A DNA stretch of 64,000 nt from CAYZGU01 sp964478165 (lineage in GTDB: Bacteria; Poribacteria; WGA-4E; JAJDTR01): positions 61,811 to 125,810 of the forward strand of contig CAYZGU010000026.1 of NCBI GenBank assembly GCA_964478165.1, given 5' to 3'. Made by a program: the position numbers and the translations under genes. Position 1 is the stretch's first letter; the number at the start of each line of letters is the position of its first letter. This document shows positions 49,402 through 58,662 of the stretch, one piece after another. The notes below the pieces were generated by a model, which saw only the letters and a program-made list of their open reading frames with translations, had not been told where the DNA came from and ran no database searches.

Positions 49402-50178
49402 TCACTTGCACAGACTACTGATTTGCGTCATCTCTGCGACAGTCATCTCCCACTCGAACAGATCGAGATTTTCTTTGAGATGTACTGCAGAACACGATTT
49501 TGGGACGGCGCTAAGTCCCTTCTGTAATAGCCAACGCATGGCAATTTGTGCTACCGACTTACCGTAAGTTCGACCGATTTCTTTCAATATACGTTCGGAG
49601 CCAATCTCCCCTTTCGCCAAAGGCCGATGCGCCGTAAGGTGTACCCCAAGAACATTGCACCCGGCCAACAGTTCCCCTCTGTCGCAGTGGACATTGTACT
49701 CCACCTGGTTCACACTAATAGGAACCGGCGAAACGCGACATGCTTCATTAACCTGCTCAAGTTCGAAATTACTGACACCAATACTTCTGGCTTTTCCAAC
49801 ATCGAAAATCTGCTTAAACGCTGCGAGCGTCTCTCCCAATGGCACAGTCTGACTGGGTGAATGCATGAGGAGAAGGTCGACGTAGTCCATCTGCAGTTGC
49901 TCCAGAGTTTCATCACATTGCTGAAGAACATCATTGTACCGCATGTGCGTGTGCCAGATTTTCGAAGTGATGAATAGTTGTTCCCTACTGGCCCCGATTT
50001 CTCTTATGGCCCGACCAATGTCGCGCTGATTCGCATACATCCACGCGGTGTCGATGTGGACATATCCCATTTCTATTGCTCGCTTGACTACGGATTCACA
50101 TTGATTGCCTCGTAACTCCCACGTTCCAAGTCCGAGTCCGGGGATTTTGTCGCCCGACGACAGTTCGAAGGTATCCAT
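49402..50178 (-). CDS. Aldo/keto reductase
   Basis: The 258-residue protein carries the AKR catalytic tetrad Asp43, Tyr48, Lys73 and His106 within HIDTAWMYAN, ITSKIWHTH and DLLLMHSP. It also has the IGVSNFELEQV and PISVNQVEYN strands and the C-terminal cofactor region AVPKSC. These NADPH-dependent TIM-barrel enzymes reduce aldehydes and ketones; this one is of the short 2,5-diketo-gluconate reductase type. A GGAGGGAGAGG ribosome site precedes the ATG. It stands alone between two gene-poor regions. The family is certain and the substrate unknown. Confidence 0.94.
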   Translation of the reverse strand: MDTFELSSGDKIPGLGLGTWELRGNQCESVVKRAIEMGYVHIDTAWMYANQRDIGRAIREIGASREQLFITSKIWHTHMRYNDVLQQCDETLEQLQMDYVDLLLMHSPSQTVPLGETLAAFKQIFDVGKARSIGVSNFELEQVNEACRVSPVPISVNQVEYNVHCDRGELLAGCNVLGVHLTAHRPLAKGEIGSERILKEIGRTYGKSVAQIAMRWLLQKGLSAVPKSCSAVHLKENLDLFEWEMTVAEMTQISSLCK

Positions 50179-51304
50179 ACCATCCTCTCCCTCCGCAGTG
50201 TTAGATCATGAAACTCTGTAAAATCATCCACTGGAAGAGCTTCCAAACATGCTGATTAAGTAAATTCGCAAAAATTGCCTCTGTGCGACTAAGTGAAAAG
50301 CACGGCGACAGATTCTTCAAGATTTTCGTTTCCAACAGTAGAATCGCCTTATGCCAGGATCGACGATTGCCAAATGGAGGTTCAACGACAGCCATTTCCA
50401 GTAATCGATTCACCTTCGAAACAAACCTGGATTGCATTGGCAATTGAGCGTTTGTTCAAATCTAGATAGTCTTTGCTAACTGTATGCCCGGAACAGTCTC
50501 CATCTCAGCTCGTACTGCATCAATCCACGCATCGGCAGTGATGTCGTCGTCAGGAGATTGAAAGGTCAAATCTTCTTAAGCTGCCTCCTCATCTGTAAAA
50601 GCAACTTCATGGGATATTCTACAGCGATCTGACCGTGAAACGGAGCAGGAAATAAATTCTTAGATAAAATCTTCGCCATCACGTGGGAAGCAAATGGCTA
50701 CTAACGTACAAATGACGTCCCGGCAAACAACACACCCTAAAACACCGAGAGATGATTACTTTGTCGCACCTCCACTGCCCAGGAATTCGAGCCTTCAGTA
50801 CTGGGGCCATATCGATAGGCCACGGCGCAATCCCATCAGCAAAAACGCTGGAATGTACATCGCTCATTTCCTCACGGCTGCCATCTAACATAATCGTAAA
50901 CAACTACTGATACGACCTTCACACAATGCACAGGCCTTCAAGCGCGTACTGCCCGATTCTCCCGGTCAGAACGTCCCACATTCCAAGTAGCTTACCACCG
51001 TCGGTCGGATCTCGCCGTCTAAAACAGTGAAATCTTGTCAGAATTATGGTCAAATTATAGGACAGAATCTCTATTCTGCTGTGAGTGAGATCTCATATCA
51101 CCCCGGCCGCGGATCACGAACTACATGTTGACCGCATCCGGAAACGAATTGAGCACATACTGTATTCGTGACGCGAGGTCACTCCTAAGTAACAGCGTTA
51201 CCCACATGTTCGGCAGAACCAAAGAGTACTAGATTCGCCGCTAAGGAGGCATTAAACATTGCAGTATTTAGAAAACCCATTTGTTTGAACACAGTAAGTG
51301 AGGC
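50179..51304. other. Gene-poor stretch (1.1 kb)
   Basis: No gene is supported. On the minus strand at about 50465-50565 a protein-like string (DDDITADAWIDAVRAEMETV) is followed by stops, which may be a decayed gene of unknown family. Confidence 0.35.
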
Positions 51305-52027
51305 TTAAAACTCCCAACTCAACAGTGTAAACCGATTAGTCAAGACAACCGTCCCTGTAACTGTGCCTAAAACCGCTCCCATTAGCACATCCGATGGGTA
51401 GTGTCGACCGAGCCAAATGCGTGAAAGTCCTACCAAACCAGCACCCACGTAGAAAGGTACGCGCCATCTACGATATTGAGAACTTAGGATTTTTGCGATA
51501 GTGAATGCAAAAGCCGTATGCCCAGATGGAAAGGAAGGATTGCCAAGTTCATCCTCCAGTGGCCGCTTGCGTCGAACGAATTCCTTTAACCCATAAACAA
51601 CCAGTCCGCTTCCAACAAAAGCGGACGACAGTAGTCTGCCCGTTTCTAGCTGACGATCGCCTCCGTAAGCCATGAAACAAATCGAAATCCCCATCATCGC
51701 CTTGGAATCTCCAAGTAGGGTAATCTTTTTCATAATCGAGTTAATCGTCGCGCGTTCACTTGGATCCTCGTAAATCACATCAAAGACACCCCGATCTAAT
51801 CGGATTAGGTAATTGCCTGTTGCCGCGTTCGGCAAAAACAAAAAGAAGCAGCAAAATAGTGATGCGTATACCTGAGGAATGATGCTCGATGCCTGCAGTG
51901 CAATGTTGGATGGAGAAGTCTGATGTAGTTCGTCAAACGTTCGAACCTGAGATCGCTTATGATCCGTCTTGTGTTGCAGAACTGTCACGAGCCTCTCAAC
52001 GGTTGATAGGAAAGAATAATATCTCAA
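51305..52027 (-). CDS. PAP2-family phosphatase (membrane lipid phosphatase)
   Basis: The frame begins at a TTG at 52027, just after the mazG stop, with AGGAGG about 13 bases upstream. The product has 240 residues and several membrane helices. All three PAP2 motifs are present: KEFVRRKRP, NPSFPSGHTAFAF and SRIWLGRHYPSD, with the catalytic histidines in PSGH and in the last motif. Family members dephosphorylate phosphatidic acid, undecaprenyl pyrophosphate or other lipid phosphates on the outer face of the inner membrane. It follows mazG closely and is likely co-transcribed from the promoter upstream of mazG. Confidence 0.9.
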   Translation of the reverse strand: MRYYSFLSTVERLVTVLQHKTDHKRSQVRTFDELHQTSPSNIALQASSIIPQVYASLFCCFFLFLPNAATGNYLIRLDRGVFDVIYEDPSERATINSIMKKITLLGDSKAMMGISICFMAYGGDRQLETGRLLSSAFVGSGLVVYGLKEFVRRKRPLEDELGNPSFPSGHTAFAFTIAKILSSQYRRWRVPFYVGAGLVGLSRIWLGRHYPSDVLMGAVLGTVTGTVVLTNRFTLLSWEF

Positions 52028-52032
52028 TGATG

Positions 52033-52815
52033 CTATTTCTCCTCCTGTTTCGCCCGATTCCAGATTTCATCCAGCTGCTCGAAATCATAATCAACAAACC
52101 CCTTGCCTCGTCGCTCCAACTCTTTCTCCATCCACTGAAATCGATTGACAAACTTTCGATTCGCTTTGCGTAACGCTTCCTCCGCCTGAACCTCTAGAAA
52201 GCGACACAAATTCACAATTGAAAAGAGTAAATCGCCAACCTCAATCTCAATGCCTTCACTGTCCTTTTTCTGCACGCTTTCCTTCAACTCACTGAGTTCT
52301 TCCTCAATCTTCGGGAGCACATCAGACGCATATTTCCAATCAAATCCCACGCGGGAAGCTTTCCGCTGAATCTTCTGCGCCCGGTGCAAGTTTGGCAAAT
52401 GTGCGGGAATTCCATCAAGCACGGATTTCCGTTCTTCATAGCCCGATTCGCTCCGTTTAATCTGCTCCCAGTTTTTCAGAACTTCGTCGACATCGCTAGC
52501 GTTCACGTCTCCAAAGACGTGTGGGTGACGGCGAATGAGTTTATCCGTGAGAAAGTGTATTACATCGTTAATGCTGAAATCTTCTCGATCGTTTGCAATT
52601 TGCGCATGTAGCATGACATTGACTAGCAGATCACCAAGCTCTTCTCTGAGTTTAGTTGGGTCTTGCGCGTCAATCGCTTCAATCACCTCGTACGCCTCTT
52701 CGATCAGATCTGGCTTTAGGGACTCGTGTGTCTGAGCACGATCCCAGGGACAGCCATTTTCACTCCGCAACTTCGCAACCACTCGCACTAAACGATCGAA
52801 CAAATCTTCATGCAT
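52033..52815 (-). CDS. mazG: Nucleoside triphosphate pyrophosphohydrolase MazG
   Basis: The ATG at 52815 has GAGGAT upstream and starts the usual MazG sequence. The 260-residue protein has two MazG domains. The first shows the family opening RSENGCPWDRAQTHESL, the metal motif EEAYEVIEAID and EELGDLLVNVMLHAQIA. The second is at about 165-245, with EVGDLLFSIVNLCRFL. MazG hydrolyses all canonical and some damaged NTPs to NMP and pyrophosphate and lowers ppGpp-linked stress in E. coli. It is transcribed divergently from a second MazG-like gene through adjacent promoters and is followed by a PAP2 phosphatase gene. Confidence 0.94.
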   Translation of the reverse strand: MHEDLFDRLVRVVAKLRSENGCPWDRAQTHESLKPDLIEEAYEVIEAIDAQDPTKLREELGDLLVNVMLHAQIANDREDFSINDVIHFLTDKLIRRHPHVFGDVNASDVDEVLKNWEQIKRSESGYEERKSVLDGIPAHLPNLHRAQKIQRKASRVGFDWKYASDVLPKIEEELSELKESVQKKDSEGIEIEVGDLLFSIVNLCRFLEVQAEEALRKANRKFVNRFQWMEKELERRGKGFVDYDFEQLDEIWNRAKQEEK

Positions 52816-52856
52816 ACAGAATATCCTCAAGGGACCTTATCTAGATTAGACTCCCG

Positions 52857-52885
52857 AGTGTACAACAGCGGACACAATCTGTCAA
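52857..52885 (-). promoter_or_regulatory. Predicted sigma70-type promoter of mazG
   Basis: On the minus strand TTGACA (52880-52885) and TACACT (52857-52862) are separated by 17 bases, about 40 bases upstream of the mazG ATG. Confidence 0.6.
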
Positions 52886-52897
52886 CCCGGAAAACTT

Positions 52898-52926
52898 TTG
52901 ACACCTCAACCGGCAGATGGTATGAT
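52898..52926 (+). promoter_or_regulatory. Predicted sigma70-type promoter of the MazG-like gene
   Basis: TTGACA at 52898-52903 and TATGAT at 52921-52926 with a 17-base spacer. Its -35 lies 12 bases from the -35 of the opposing mazG promoter, so the two could share control. Confidence 0.7.
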
Positions 52927-52979
52927 GCAGAGGCCTATAATCATCACACATTCCAAGATTCGTCGCAGACGGAGGAAAA

Positions 52980-53333
52980 ATGGAGTTTACGCTTAAGAAC
53001 TGTCAGGAGCTGGTCGAAGAATGGATTCACAACATCGGTGTTCGATATTTCTCTGAATTAACGAACACAGCTATTCTGATGGAAGAAGTCGGAGAGTTAG
53101 CCCGAGTAATGGCACGTCAGTATGGAGATCAAAGCTATAAAGAATCCGATAAATCTGTCAACTTAGAGGAGGAAATGGCAGATGTCTTGTTTGTATTAAT
53201 TTGTCTCGCAAATCAAACAGGTGTAGATTTGGAAGCAGCATTTCGTCGATCCATAGAGAAGATAACGAAGCGCGACGGTGCTCGACACAAAGCAAATCCG
53301 AAACTCTCCAGAACTAGAACGACGGCAGATTAG
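52980..53333 (+). CDS. MazG-like nucleotide pyrophosphohydrolase
   Basis: The 117-residue protein is a single-domain all-alpha NTP pyrophosphatase. The metal motif EEVGELARV and a second acidic motif EEEMADVLFVLICLA lie in two helices. The ending RDGARHK is found in the RS21-C6/iMazG-like group, which hydrolyses dCTP or other nucleotides. A GGAGG ribosome site precedes the ATG. It faces mazG across a compact divergent promoter region. Which nucleotide it prefers cannot be told. Confidence 0.88.
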   Translation: MEFTLKNCQELVEEWIHNIGVRYFSELTNTAILMEEVGELARVMARQYGDQSYKESDKSVNLEEEMADVLFVLICLANQTGVDLEAAFRRSIEKITKRDGARHKANPKLSRTRTTAD

Positions 53334-53690
53334 TTGTTGAGTGCGAACGAACCGGGGAAGTGCTTCTGAGAACCATCTCGTTTTGTTTCAGCAGTTTTCT
53401 CATGGTTCTGCTCTCATAGATCATCCACTCAATGCTTTCTTGTGGAAACTCGGAGCATAGTTCTGATGCCTGGCAAACCTGTTGTCCCCCTACTGTAATT
53501 TGAACTTCAGCTTAGGATGAATGCTCTTGAACTTTACCTTTTCTCGTTGCCACAGCTTCAGAAAATGCTTTCAACAACCAGGAATTCGGCTTGCCCAGAC
53601 ACACTTCTGCTCCTATTCGTTTCACTTGTTGGAGGTCGGAAATTCCTACAAGATCAACGGGGACAATGCAACGATGGACATACTTTAGCC

Positions 53691-54269
53691 ATGGGGATGT
53701 TCCGACAGCATTATATTGGCAGTTTAATCGGCTACGCGCTTTTTGTTGGGTTTTCGCTAACCGCGTCACTCATTGTCCAATTGCCGCTTGAATGGAATCC
53801 CACTATCCCGGTCGACCTATGGAAAATAGGACCTTGCTTCATCATTGCCGCGCTGTCAGGCACCTGGCCTGACGTCGACATCAAAAGCAAAAGCCAGCAG
53901 ATTTTTTATCGACTGTTTTTTGTCTCTAACGCAGTACTTATTCTCCGTGGAAGGTATGTCGAATCAGCTTGTCTAGGAATATTCGCCATGGTTCCGCTAA
54001 TCGGAAAGCATCGGGGCTGGACACACTCAAAGCTTGCCATGCTCCTACTACCTGCTGCGTATCTCATTCTACCCTTCTATTTTCACGAGATTCAGATTGA
54101 TTTTGACAATCTTTTGTCCACGGATAATCTGCAGCTCATCAAAATAGGACTCCCTTTCTATACGGCAGGTTTAATCGGATATGCAACGCATTTACACCTG
54201 GATCGGGTTCTCATTCGGTCGCGTAAAGTGCCGGGACGCAAGAAAAAGAGACCACGTCATCGGATATAG
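53691..54269 (+). CDS. Membrane-bound metal-dependent hydrolase (DUF457/YdjM-like)
   Basis: The frame is open from an ATG at 53517, but the first 58 residues look unrelated to the family. The DUF457-type start MGMFRQHYIGSLIGYA begins at 53691, giving 192 residues. The protein has about four membrane helices and a histidine/aspartate motif set: SGTWPDVDIKSKS, HRGWTHS and YATHLHLD. Relatives such as YdjM are predicted inner-membrane metal-dependent hydrolases, and YdjM is LexA-controlled. Here no LexA site was searched for with confidence. The function is unknown. Confidence 0.75.
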   Translation: MGMFRQHYIGSLIGYALFVGFSLTASLIVQLPLEWNPTIPVDLWKIGPCFIIAALSGTWPDVDIKSKSQQIFYRLFFVSNAVLILRGRYVESACLGIFAMVPLIGKHRGWTHSKLAMLLLPAAYLILPFYFHEIQIDFDNLLSTDNLQLIKIGLPFYTAGLIGYATHLHLDRVLIRSRKVPGRKKKRPRHRI

Positions 54270-54677
54270 CACGTAGAATCTTATCTGACACTGAATCAGT
54301 TCAAACTGGAATGATGATACACTGGCTGTTTCGCGACAAGCCCAGCGTCACACGGACAGGCCCCGTCGAAGCTGGCAAGCGAAGATCGCCGTGATTTCAG
54401 TTGCCTCCGTGCACAGATTGCGCGCATTGCCTTCCCTGTCTGAGCGTCGAAGCAGGAGGAAAACCTGCTCGGTCGACTTGTCTAACACAAATGTGCCTTA
54501 ACCATAATCCAATCGGACAACTTCCCGTACTCCGGCAACCCGCGAACACCGCATAAACATCGCGAGACACATCACTTGAAAGGTTCCCAATTGTCCTTTT
54601 TGGCTTAAACACGCATCACCAACCTAAAGTCTTGAGCAATTTAAAAGATCATACTGAACGAATACGAAAATGGTCTT
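54270..54677. other. Intergenic gap without recognised content
   Basis: No gene, hairpin terminator or repeat was recognised. Confidence 0.4.
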
Positions 54678-55676
54678 TCAAACCTGTGCTTGATTAGTCG
54701 ATTCTTCTTGATATACCCTTGAATTCAACAGCACAATTGTATCCGTTTTATTGACACTCCCGGCTTCTACAAGCTTTATGAGGCCTGCTAAAGATGCTGC
54801 TCCTTCGAGAGAACCGAGAATACCTTCATTCGCCTCCCAGAATTTGCATCCCTTACAGAATTTCCGATTCAGCAATAGAACTACTACACCATCACTCTTA
54901 CGAATAGCGTACAAACAAGAAAATCTCCAATTGATTATCTTACGGCAAGCCTGTCGAGCTTGTTTGTACGCCATTGCAAGGTTCGACTCCCGTTCTGTCA
55001 GCGTTCCACGTTTCGACTGTCGAGGCGCAACTCACAGCTTGGAGAGAGATTATTCGTGGACCTTTGCCATGAATCCAGTCAATTTCTTCTAACTCCTCAA
55101 ATCCCATCGTCCTTCTTGCCTCAACGCCGTTGGGCTTTGAGTGTCGAAAAGTCAAACCAGTTTTCATCAAGGCTACGCTGCGCAAGCATTTTTCCTGAAT
55201 CATTTATCAGTCCATCAATAACCGCAATACCTCTCCCACAGCGAGAGGTATTGCGGTTAAACCCCGGTCGTTTTCCGGCATAAAGATGCTTGTGTCAATC
55301 TCTCGTCGTGTGGCATACATTGCTAACGCTGTTCTGGCATTGTCAGCAGAATGAACCGCCAGTTTTGTAAGCCAAGTTTTTTCTTTTGAAACAGACATTG
55401 AAAACCCATGTGCCTTAACACTCGGCCCAGGAAGACGTGACTAATCCTTAACTGATTTCTTCCAACCTCAGCGACTCCGTAAGTCGTCCAGTCCGGATTA
55501 GGAGCGTCAGCATTTCACCCAGTGACACAATGCAGGCAGGATAAGTCATCAGAAGTAGTTCGACGTATCGCCAAAACATTTTGGGCGCCGCAATAGTCAA
55601 GATTTGTCCCATGCCTCTGAAACAGATCATAAATCGTAGCGTGAAAACAGAGGTTTCCCACTCCCAGTGCAGTCAT
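54678..55676 (-). pseudogene. Threonine synthase remnant
   Basis: Pieces of threonine synthase follow one another on the minus strand in changing frames. TIYDLFQRHG near 55640 is the N-terminal zinc-ribbon end. At 55450-55590 come RYVELLLMTYPACIVSLGEM and TPL-like IRTGRLTESLRLEEI, then NARTALAMYATRREI and SIFMPEND at 55265-55350. At 54990-55130 come VEARRTMGFEELEEIDWI and GPRIISLQAVSCASTVE, and at 54700-54830 EGILGSLEGAASLAGLIKLV. The PLP lysine region and about 30 residues after TMGFE are missing. Several frameshifts make the gene dead. An inverted repeat sits inside it. Confidence 0.75.
55219..55259. repeat. Perfect 17-bp inverted repeat with 7-base loop
   Basis: TAACCGCAATACCTCTC at 55219-55235 is exactly complementary to 55243-55259, around a CCACAGC loop. 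It lies within the threonine synthase pseudogene. There is no T-run, so it does not look like an intrinsic terminator. It could be a remnant of a small mobile element or a palindromic repeat family. Confidence 0.9.
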
Positions 55677-56098
55677 TCTGTAGTCAATTATAATCGAAAA
55701 TCGGCTCGCATCGACTACATTCACGGTGGGTCAGATAAACCATCGACATCCAAATTTGGCAGATTGGACGGCCTTTTCAACACGCGGTATCGAGTTGTTG
55801 AACGTTGCCAAAAGGCCGCTTACCACAACACCGCGTCCGACTGACATATTCCCAGTCGAACATTTCACTTGAAGTGCGGCTGATACGAAGCTAATGCATG
55901 AAGCCAAGATGTAAATGGGATACACTGCCAAGCATCATTTCTAAAAGTTGTACATCGATTATAACCGATGTACTTGATGAGGTAACAACAAAGCCTAGAC
56001 ATCATCTGGTCTCTGACCGAACTCAATGTGATTCTATCGTTCTACAGAACCAAAAACCACTAACGAATCAATCTTTGAACGCAATCAAGTTGACAGTG
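55677..56098. other. Gap between the threonine synthase remnant and the HAD gene
   Basis: Nothing was recognised on either strand. Confidence 0.4.
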
Positions 56099-56827
56099 CT
56101 AAACCTTACTGTTCGAACAACTCTGGACGCGGCGACGGCATGTTTTCAAGAAGTAATCCAGGTCCTGAAGCCGGGCCAGATAAAAATCGGCGGCTGGAAT
56201 CTCGTGCCCTGACTTGAATTCATCACCAACCAACCAACCAGCCCTCATCCCAGTATTTTTCGCACCAACTACATCGTCTAAGTATGTATCTCCGACGAAG
56301 ATCGCTTCCTCCGCGGCAATACCTAGTTGCGATAGGGCAGCTTGAAAAATAGCGGTATTCGGTTTGTCAATCCCAATGACCGTTGAGTCTACGATTACCT
56401 CAAGCAGGGGTGCAATCGCATACTCATCACACCAGCCCGCTGTATTCCCGAAGTTATTGCTAATCACACCAAGCTTAAAATCTCGAGAGAGTGTCTTCAA
56501 CCACTGACGGTTTCGATTTAACGCCGCCTGCGCATCCTGGCAGAATTCCTGGATGAACAGATTTTTGACCTGTAGATCTAGTTGAAGCTCCTCGTAAACT
56601 CCTGTAAAGATTGCATCCGCTGTTTCTCTTAGACTTGATTCCGGCGCGTTTCCATTTGTGATGAAACGTCTTACGGACACACGGTCTGCCATCTCGAATT
56701 CTGCACGGCTTAAGTGAGAAAAACGCTTTTGAATAAATCGGTACGCCCGCTCACGCCAGTGAATTCCATTAGCGTCTAACGTACCACCAAAGTCAAACAA
56801 AAGCGCACGAACTTCTTTCTCTCTCAT
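56099..56827 (-). CDS. HAD-superfamily hydrolase
   Basis: The 242-residue protein has the four HAD motifs: the nucleophile motif DFGGTLDANG near the N-terminus, SNNFG as motif II, the lysine in IDKPNTAIF and FVGDTYLDDV as the last acidic motif. A helical cap lies between motifs I and II, as in the phosphoglycolate phosphatase/haloacid dehalogenase group. The start ATG is 2 bases after the stop of the GT9 gene, so the two are coupled. It may dephosphorylate a sugar phosphate linked to LPS heptose or another cell-surface sugar, but the substrate is unknown. Confidence 0.92.
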   Translation of the reverse strand: MREKEVRALLFDFGGTLDANGIHWRERAYRFIQKRFSHLSRAEFEMADRVSVRRFITNGNAPESSLRETADAIFTGVYEELQLDLQVKNLFIQEFCQDAQAALNRNRQWLKTLSRDFKLGVISNNFGNTAGWCDEYAIAPLLEVIVDSTVIGIDKPNTAIFQAALSQLGIAAEEAIFVGDTYLDDVVGAKNTGMRAGWLVGDEFKSGHEIPAADFYLARLQDLDYFLKTCRRRVQSCSNSKV

Positions 56828-56829
56828 GA

Positions 56830-57885
56830 CTAATCCTTTGAGTTCACATGTGAAACAATTCGATCTGCTACGACGGCTGCCTCGATTTCATTCATGCACA
56901 AATTCGGAGCATCTCTTCGACGACAGACCTTTTTGTAACAAGGCCGACAGGATACGGGCATCTCGAACACATAATGGCCTTCTCCATGCGGGCTGTGGCG
57001 TAGAGGGCTAGTAGGACCAAATAGGGCCACTACTGGCGTGCCAACAGCTGCTGCAATATGCATTGGACCACTATCACAAGTCAGCAGGAGATCACAGCAC
57101 TCGATGAGCCCACCAAGTTGCATGACCGTCGTTTTTCCGGCGAGGTTTACTACCTTCTCTTTGACAACACGTTCCAATGCCTTTCCCAGTTCAATTTCCG
57201 CACTTGAACCAGTCAGTACAATCGCACACTTAATCTGCTTCTGTACCCTTGTAATCACCTCCGCAAATTTCTCTACTGTCCAGAGTTTGGTCTGCCAGGT
57301 GGTTCCAAGGTTAATTCCGATAACACATCGAGTTGCATCAACGCTATGCAGGCTTAGTAATTCCCGCGCGTAGCGATGATCGCTTTCGGAATGCCAAAAT
57401 TCCAAAGCATCCGATGGTTCACTTATGCCGATGAGTTTTAGCACCTGAAGATAGCGGTATACTTCATGCAGCTTCAGAGAGTCAACATGTGAATTCGTCA
57501 AGAGAATGCCACGTCCACCAACGCAAGATCCTATCCGAATCGGAATGCGTGCAAGAAATGGAATTAGCGCATTTCGGAAAGAGGTGGGATGCAGAACGAG
57601 GGCCATATCAAAATTCCCCTGACGCACGCGCCTTATTATCTGTCGAAAAGGTCTCAAGGTGCCGGGTTCTCGACCTTTTGTATCAACTATAATCTCATCG
57701 AGGTGAGGGTGCGTTGCCATTAAACCGGAAACGCCTGCACGGACTAGGAGAGCAAGTTTCGATTGTGGAAAGGTAAATTTTAATGCCCGAAGCGTGGGAG
57801 TGAGCAAAACCATATCACCAATCCAACCCCCCGTCTGTAGAACAAGGATTTTATCCGTTGAATTGATGCTCCTCCGTCTTTTCAT
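56830..57885 (-). CDS. Glycosyltransferase family 9 (LPS heptosyltransferase-like)
   Basis: The 351-residue protein is a GT-B enzyme of family 9. The N-terminal domain starts with ILVLQTGGWIGDMVLLTPTLRALK, and the C-terminal domain has GINLGTTWQTKLW, a UVLTGSS-like strand (IVLTGSSAEI) and the donor-binding TCDSGPMHIAAAVGTPVVALFGPT. This is the ADP-heptose:LPS heptosyltransferase pattern (WaaF/RfaF type). A cysteine-rich SCRPCYKKVC stretch near the end is usual in the group. It acts at the inner face of the inner membrane on LPS core or a related glycan. It is followed 2 bases later by a HAD phosphatase. Confidence 0.92.
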   Translation of the reverse strand: MKRRRSINSTDKILVLQTGGWIGDMVLLTPTLRALKFTFPQSKLALLVRAGVSGLMATHPHLDEIIVDTKGREPGTLRPFRQIIRRVRQGNFDMALVLHPTSFRNALIPFLARIPIRIGSCVGGRGILLTNSHVDSLKLHEVYRYLQVLKLIGISEPSDALEFWHSESDHRYARELLSLHSVDATRCVIGINLGTTWQTKLWTVEKFAEVITRVQKQIKCAIVLTGSSAEIELGKALERVVKEKVVNLAGKTTVMQLGGLIECCDLLLTCDSGPMHIAAAVGTPVVALFGPTSPLRHSPHGEGHYVFEMPVSCRPCYKKVCRRRDAPNLCMNEIEAAVVADRIVSHVNSKD

Positions 57886-58541
57886 AAAGGTTGCCTCGCC
57901 AATGGTCGATAACTAGGAATGAAAGACATCAGACATGCGGACCGGCTCTAGAATAGCTTAACAAGATTCAGAAGTCCTATACCAGCGAATCTGATCAGAA
58001 CTGGTTCGCTCCTACATTTCGAATGGTTTAATTTCTCATCCTGGATTCGCTGTGGTATAATTGCCCATCGGTGACGCTTTTCATTAATCCAACACGAGAA
58101 TTCAAATACCTACAGATTACTCGTCTATACAGACAAGCACGCTATCCGACGCGCCCAACACCTGTTCGATGGGAATGAAACGAAATCATGTAATTTTTGA
58201 GAGAGATGAATAGAGTGCCGTCGCAGCAAAACACAGCGCACAATCCTATGCTCCCTAAAAATCCACTGGAAAGATATTACCCGTGTCCCATCAACCTGTG
58301 CAAGTTTTGCCGTCAATCGATACTGAAACGGGGAAAATGCTCACTGTGTGTTTGTCGGCAAAGCGACTCGCGGGCTTGTCGATTCCTAGGCCTCCTTCAT
58401 TCATATCACATCTTCAAAACACACCTAGATGAGGAGCTGAAGGTCGCGCCCTAGCTCCGTGATGAGAAGAGTCATGTGACAAGCCTCACCGAAAACAGCC
58501 AAGATAATGCGCAAGTGTGGCACAATTACGTAATTTTCAGT
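57886..58541. other. Gap upstream of the ferredoxin gene
   Basis: No gene was recognised. A small plus-strand frame at 58197-58454 has scattered cysteines but no clear motif, and is considered chance. Confidence 0.35.
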
Positions 58542-58566
58542 CCACCTGTGGAGCATCCGCAGGTGG
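58542..58566. repeat. Hairpin with 10-bp stem upstream of the ferredoxin gene
   Basis: CCACCTGTGG at 58542-58551 pairs with CCGCAGGTGG at 58557-58566 (one G-T pair) around an AGCAT loop. It is about 95 bases before the ferredoxin start. It has no T-run in either direction, so a regulatory or mRNA-stability role is as likely as termination. Confidence 0.6.
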
Positions 58567-58662
58567 GGAAAAAGTGGTCAGCCCTTTTCTAAAAACGTTC
58601 AGCGCAGGACATAAACTATGAAGACCATTCTATAGGATGGTCGCAACATCTCTAACTTCGGG

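Noticed and set aside
51088..51180. Weak similarity between a string here and one near 59600 (both read VDRIR or IDRIR like text)
   Set aside because: The match is only a few residues and could not be extended on either side.
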